A stretch of 9,248 nucleotides of DNA, taken from contig OMQE01000154.1 in NCBI GenBank assembly GCA_900313155.1, forward strand, positions 1 to 9,248, read 5' to 3'. A program made the translations under genes and the position numbers. This document shows positions 6,944 to 9,248 of this stretch, piece after piece. The stretch's first letter is position 1; the number at the start of each line of letters is the position of its first letter. The notes under the pieces were generated by a model, which did not search any database, was not told the origin of the DNA, and saw only the letters and a program-made list of their open reading frames with translations. Source of the stretch: an uncultured Rhodospirillaceae bacterium (GTDB taxonomy: Bacteria > Pseudomonadota > Alphaproteobacteria > RF32 > CAG-239).

Positions 6944-6952
6944 TGTGGATAA
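6944..6952 (-). promoter_or_regulatory. Consensus DnaA box
   Basis: The minus strand reads TTATCCACA, the perfect 9-base consensus for the replication initiator DnaA. It directly follows the second TGTTACA copy, within an AT-rich stretch. It is 27 bases upstream of the -35 element of rpsB and about 30 bases upstream of that of the divergent gene. I noticed no other perfect copy in the window. A chance match is possible; a role in transcription control is inferred. Confidence 0.5.
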
Positions 6953-6978
6953 AATAGTTTAAATATTGTAAAAAATAC

Positions 6979-7006
6979 TTGCAATATGGCGAAAATATGT
7001 TATAAA
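6979..7006 (+). promoter_or_regulatory. Promoter of the rpsB-tsf operon
   Basis: A -35 element TTGCAA (6979-6984, preceded by C, giving the CTTG form common in alphaproteobacteria) and a -10 element TATAAA (7001-7006) are separated by 16 bases. Transcription would start near 7012-7014, giving a leader of about 177 bases before the rpsB start codon. Confidence 0.65.
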
Positions 7007-7011
7007 CACAC

Positions 7012-7189
7012 GCGAAGTCGCAATGGTGCGGCTTCGTAACTAATACACACGCAGACAGGCGGAAGTCGGCAGTTTGTTCTGAAGAAAAGATTTTTGTGAG
7101 ATTTTTCAAACTTGTGTCGCAATTTCGCTCCGGTGCTGAAAAAGCCAAGAGTCTGCGGAGGTTTAACCGGAAAAAAAGGATATATAAAT
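7012..7189 (+). promoter_or_regulatory. Long structured 5' leader of rpsB
   Basis: The predicted mRNA starts with a strong hairpin. CGAAGTCGCA (7013-7022) pairs with TGCGGCTTCG (7027-7036) over 10 base pairs including one G-U, around the loop ATGG, and 7012/7037 can add another G-U. Downstream the octamer GTCGCAAT (7017-7024) recurs at 7116-7123, where it is followed by TTCGC, which could pair alternatively with GCGAA at 7012-7016. Two AGATTTTT copies in 7088-7106 could pair with the A-rich bases around the AAGGA ribosome binding site (7176-7180). Leaders of rpsB are autoregulated by S2 in other bacteria. An equivalent role here is inferred from length and pairing only. I did not recognise a named RNA family. 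Confidence 0.45.
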
Positions 7190-8005
7190 ATGACACTTCC
7201 TACATTTACATTACGTCAGATGGTTGAAGCTGGCGTGCACTTCGGACACCACGCTCGTCGTTGGAATCCGCAAATGGCTCCGTATATTTACGGCAAAAAA
7301 GACAACATTCATATTATTGATTTGCAAAAAACTTATCCAATGCTCTATACCGCACTGAACGCTGTGCGTGACGTGGTGGCTCAAGGCGGAAAAGTTTTGT
7401 TTGTGGCAACAAAAAGACAAGCGCAAGAATTGGTTAAGGAAAGCGCTACTCGCTGTGGTCAATATTATGTGAACTATCGTTGGTTGGGCGGTATGCTTAC
7501 CAACTGGAAAACGGTGTATAAATCAATTACACGTTTGAACAAGCTCAATGAAATGGAAGCCAACAATGCTTATGAAGGCTACACCAAAAAAGAAATTTTG
7601 AACCTGAAAAAAGAACGCGAAAAACTTGCTGTGGTTTTAGACGGTATCAAAGATATGGGCGGTCAACCGGATTTGATTTTCGTGATTGACACACCTAAAG
7701 AAGCTTTGGCTATTAAAGAAGCTAAAAAACTTAATATTCCGGTTGTGGGCATTGTTGATACCAACGCTAACCCGAATGAAGTAGATTTCCCTGTTCCGGG
7801 CAACGATGATGCCATTAGAGCCATTCAATTTTATTGCGAATTGGTTTCCGGCGCCATTTTGGACGGTATGCAGGCTGAAATTGCCGCTAAAGGTTTAGAA
7901 GTTGCCGAAGCCGAAACAGTAGCCGAAGTTGAAGCTGTTGCTGAAGAAAAGGCTGCGCCGAAAAAACGTGCGCCGCGCAAGGCAAAAGCTGCTGACGCCG
8001 AATAG
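7190..8005 (+). CDS. rpsB: 30S ribosomal protein S2
   Basis: Structural protein of the small ribosomal subunit. The 271 residues begin with the family signature region LRQMVEAGVHFGHHARRWNP, continue with IYGKKDNIHIIDLQKT, FVATKRQAQELV and the hallmark YYVNYRWLGGMLTNW. They then carry LIFVIDTPKEALAIKEAKKL and PVVGIVDTNANPNEVDFPVPGNDDAIRAI positions typical of S2. The final ~40 residues are an Ala/Glu then Lys/Arg-rich extension (AAPKKRAPRKAKAADAE), which makes it longer than E. coli S2 (241). The start at 7190 follows AAGGA (7176-7180) by nine bases and matches the family N-terminus. The frame stays open upstream to an ATG at 7112, but that stretch is leader and not S2-like. It forms an operon with tsf. 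Confidence 0.98.
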   Translation: MTLPTFTLRQMVEAGVHFGHHARRWNPQMAPYIYGKKDNIHIIDLQKTYPMLYTALNAVRDVVAQGGKVLFVATKRQAQELVKESATRCGQYYVNYRWLGGMLTNWKTVYKSITRLNKLNEMEANNAYEGYTKKEILNLKKEREKLAVVLDGIKDMGGQPDLIFVIDTPKEALAIKEAKKLNIPVVGIVDTNANPNEVDFPVPGNDDAIRAIQFYCELVSGAILDGMQAEIAAKGLEVAEAETVAEVEAVAEEKAAPKKRAPRKAKAADAE

Positions 8006-8010
8006 GAAAG

Positions 8011-8027
8011 TTAACGCTTGGCGTTAA
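8011..8027 (+). other. Small hairpin after rpsB
   Basis: TTAACGC (8011-8017) and GCGTTAA (8021-8027) form a perfect seven-base-pair stem with a three-base loop, six bases after the rpsB stop. An A-run rather than a T-run follows, so it is not a standard terminator on the + strand. It may protect or process the rpsB mRNA end. Confidence 0.4.
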
Positions 8028-8041
8028 AAAAATATAACACG

Positions 8042-8077
8042 GGCGCGGCGGTATAAGACATTATCTACCGCGCCTTT
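8042..8077 (+). terminator. Attenuator-like hairpin between rpsB and tsf
   Basis: GGCGCGG (8042-8048) pairs with CCGCGCC (8068-8074). A smaller ATAA/TTAT stem (8053-8056 with 8061-8064) can form inside, and a competing register pairs CGGTA (8049-8053) with TACCG (8066-8070). The GC-rich stem is followed by TTTATT, so it resembles a weak or partial terminator. It would lower tsf transcription relative to rpsB. No separate tsf promoter was clear in this 110-base gap. Confidence 0.5.
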
Positions 8078-8115
8078 ATTCAAACAGTTAGAAATAAAAT
8101 AGAGGAATTAGAGTT

Positions 8116-9036
8116 ATGGCAGAAATTACAGCCGCTATGGTAAAAGAATTAAGAGAAACGACCGGCGCCGGTATGCTTGATTGCAAAAAGGCTTTGGTTG
8201 AAGCTAACGGAAGCATGGAAGAAGCTGTGGACTGGTTGCGTAAAAAAGGTTTGGCGTCGGCGGCAAAAAAATCAAGCCGTATTGCCGCTGAAGGTTTGGT
8301 GGCCGTAAAAGTGGAAGGCAACAAAGGTGCCGTGGTTGAAGTGAACTCGGAAACAGACTTTGTGGCTAAAAATGATATTTTCCAAGCTTATGTTGAAGAT
8401 GCCGCGAAAGTGGCTTTAGCTTGCAACGGTGATGTTGAAGCTATGAAAAACGCCGTTGATAACGGCAAAACTTTTGGCGAACGCTTGACAGATATGATTG
8501 CGCGTATTGGTGAAAATATGAATTTGCGTCGTGCAAAAGTTATTAGTGTTAACAATGGTTTGGTGTGCTCTTATGTGCACAATGCCGCTCGTGAAGGGTT
8601 GGGCAAAATCGGCGTTTTAGTGGCTTTGGAATCTACCGGTGATAAGGCAAAATTGGCAGATTTAGGCAAACACATTGCCATGCATATTGCCGCAACTTCG
8701 CCAATTGCCCTGAACATTGAAAATGTTGATCCGGCCGCTGTTGAACACGAAAAGAACATTTTTTCGGAACAAGCTTTGGCTTCCGGTAAACCGGCCAACA
8801 TTATTGAAAAAATGGTTGAGGGTCGTATTCGCAAGTTCTATGAAGAAGTTGTATTAGAAGAACAGGCTTATATTATGGATCCGGATAAAAAGGTTAAGGC
8901 TGTTATTGCTGATGCCGCTAAAGAACTTGGCACAGATGTTAAATTAACTGACTATGCTTTCTTCAAGCTCGGTGACGGTCTGCAGAAAAAAGAAGAAGAC
9001 TTTGCCGCCGAAGTTAATGCGCAACTCAAAAAATAA
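8116..9036 (+). CDS. tsf: Elongation factor Ts
   Basis: Guanine-nucleotide exchange factor that recycles EF-Tu from its GDP to GTP form in the cytoplasm. The 306-residue protein has the N-terminal UBA-like domain with VKELRETTGAGMLDCKKAL (about residues 9-27) and EEAVDWLRKKGL. The core follows with the EF-Tu-contacting motif TDFVAKN at residues 80-86. Later core blocks include VCSYVHNAAREGLGKIGVLV, the IAMHIAATSPIAL helix, and a C-terminal stretch with KPANIIEKMVEGRI and LTDYAFF-like residues. It is slightly longer than E. coli EF-Ts (283), as is common in alphaproteobacteria. The start is fixed by AGAGGA at 8101-8106, nine bases upstream. It is second in the rpsB operon and ends before a strong terminator. 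Confidence 0.98.
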   Translation: MAEITAAMVKELRETTGAGMLDCKKALVEANGSMEEAVDWLRKKGLASAAKKSSRIAAEGLVAVKVEGNKGAVVEVNSETDFVAKNDIFQAYVEDAAKVALACNGDVEAMKNAVDNGKTFGERLTDMIARIGENMNLRRAKVISVNNGLVCSYVHNAAREGLGKIGVLVALESTGDKAKLADLGKHIAMHIAATSPIALNIENVDPAAVEHEKNIFSEQALASGKPANIIEKMVEGRIRKFYEEVVLEEQAYIMDPDKKVKAVIADAAKELGTDVKLTDYAFFKLGDGLQKKEEDFAAEVNAQLKK

Positions 9037-9057
9037 GCCGTGTTGAAGCGACAACAT

Positions 9058-9092
9058 AAAAAAGGTGATGCCGTCAAAGCATCGCCTTTTTT
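9058..9092. terminator. Bidirectional rho-independent terminator
   Basis: GGTGATGC (9064-9071) pairs with GCATCGCC (9079-9086), including one G-U, around a seven-base loop. The stem is extended by six A residues on the left and followed by six T residues on the right. The A-run makes it equally good on the minus strand. It therefore ends both the rpsB-tsf transcript and the gene arriving from the right edge, whose stop codon is only ten bases away. Confidence 0.93.
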
Positions 9093-9101
9093 GTTATGCT
9101 G

Positions 9102-9248
9102 TTAATATACAGATTTTGATGCGGTTTCTATAACGTTAAGAATGTTTTTTGCCAAGGTTCGGTTATGAATTTTGTAGTAAGCGCGCACTAATTTCAAAGT
9201 TTCTTCGCGTTGCATGGGGTCGTTCGTCAATTCTTTTAAATATTCTTC
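9102..9248 (-). CDS. C-terminal fragment of a possible XRE-type transcriptional regulator, 5' end outside window
   Basis: On the minus strand an open frame enters from the right edge and stops with TAA at 9104-9102, leaving 48 visible residues. The fragment contains QREETLKLVRAYYKI followed by a helical RTLAKNILNVIETASK segment. The pattern LVRAYYKI-x(n)-R-x-x-x-x-x-I-x-x-V-I-E resembles the tail of XRE/Cro-CI-type regulators common in alphaproteobacteria (LVRAYYRI, then R...LLDLVRAL). The helix-turn-helix itself would lie outside the window, so the assignment is tentative. Its position directly before a shared terminator and its codon-like composition support a real gene. Confidence 0.5.
   Translation of the reverse strand, partial: EEYLKELTNDPMQREETLKLVRAYYKIHNRTLAKNILNVIETASKSVY

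Noticed and set aside
6856..7010. Chromosomal replication origin suggested by the DnaA box and AT-rich DNA
   Set aside because: Only one perfect DnaA box was seen, and no origin-associated genes such as dnaA, hemE, parAB or gidA are nearby.
7012..7037. tRNA-like or small RNA gene at the start of the rpsB leader
   Set aside because: It is a single hairpin without cloverleaf features or a following T-run; it fits better as part of the mRNA leader.
7112..7189. Upstream extension of rpsB by 26 codons
   Set aside because: The sequence is not S2-like, and a good ribosome binding site precedes the ATG at 7190; the stretch is leader RNA.

Overview
The window looks like a chromosomal segment of a Gram-negative, moderately AT-rich proteobacterium, most likely an alphaproteobacterium. 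The reasons are an RND efflux transporter, an alphaproteobacterial style of TPR protein, the rpsB-tsf pair, and a C-terminal fragment at the right edge that resembles alphaproteobacterial XRE regulators. The lineage is inferred from protein style only; no rRNA is present. No tRNA, rRNA, insertion sequence or CRISPR array was seen.

Left part (1-5765, all + strand). The 3' end of an RND-type efflux permease overlaps by 20 bases the start of rsmB (16S rRNA m5C methyltransferase). After a gap of about 110 bases comes an unnamed polytopic membrane protein. It is followed with zero spacing by an unnamed TPR-like protein built from 47-residue repeats, then by an FMN-type nitroreductase of the yeast Hbn1/Frm2-like branch. 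The membrane protein and TPR protein form an obvious two-gene unit of unknown function and are the least explained part of the window.

Middle (5765-7189). A hairpin overlaps the nitroreductase stop codon and separates it from a convergent minus-strand Gfo/Idh/MocA dehydrogenase. That enzyme closely resembles GnnA, the UDP-GlcNAc 3-dehydrogenase used to make amide-linked lipid A. The 334-base divergent region between this gene and rpsB is rich in signals. It holds a promoter for each direction, a perfect-consensus DnaA box, two TGTTACA copies exactly 10 bases apart, a 13-base palindrome, and a long rpsB leader whose predicted 5' end is a strong hairpin.

Right part (7190-9248). rpsB (ribosomal protein S2) and tsf (EF-Ts) are separated by 110 bases with two hairpins, one of them attenuator-like. 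A strong terminator that works on both strands follows tsf. A minus-strand gene enters from the right edge, with only its last 48 codons visible.

Most of the window is core cell biology: translation, rRNA modification, envelope and efflux. The best candidates for something undescribed are the membrane protein/TPR pair and the regulatory region upstream of rpsB.
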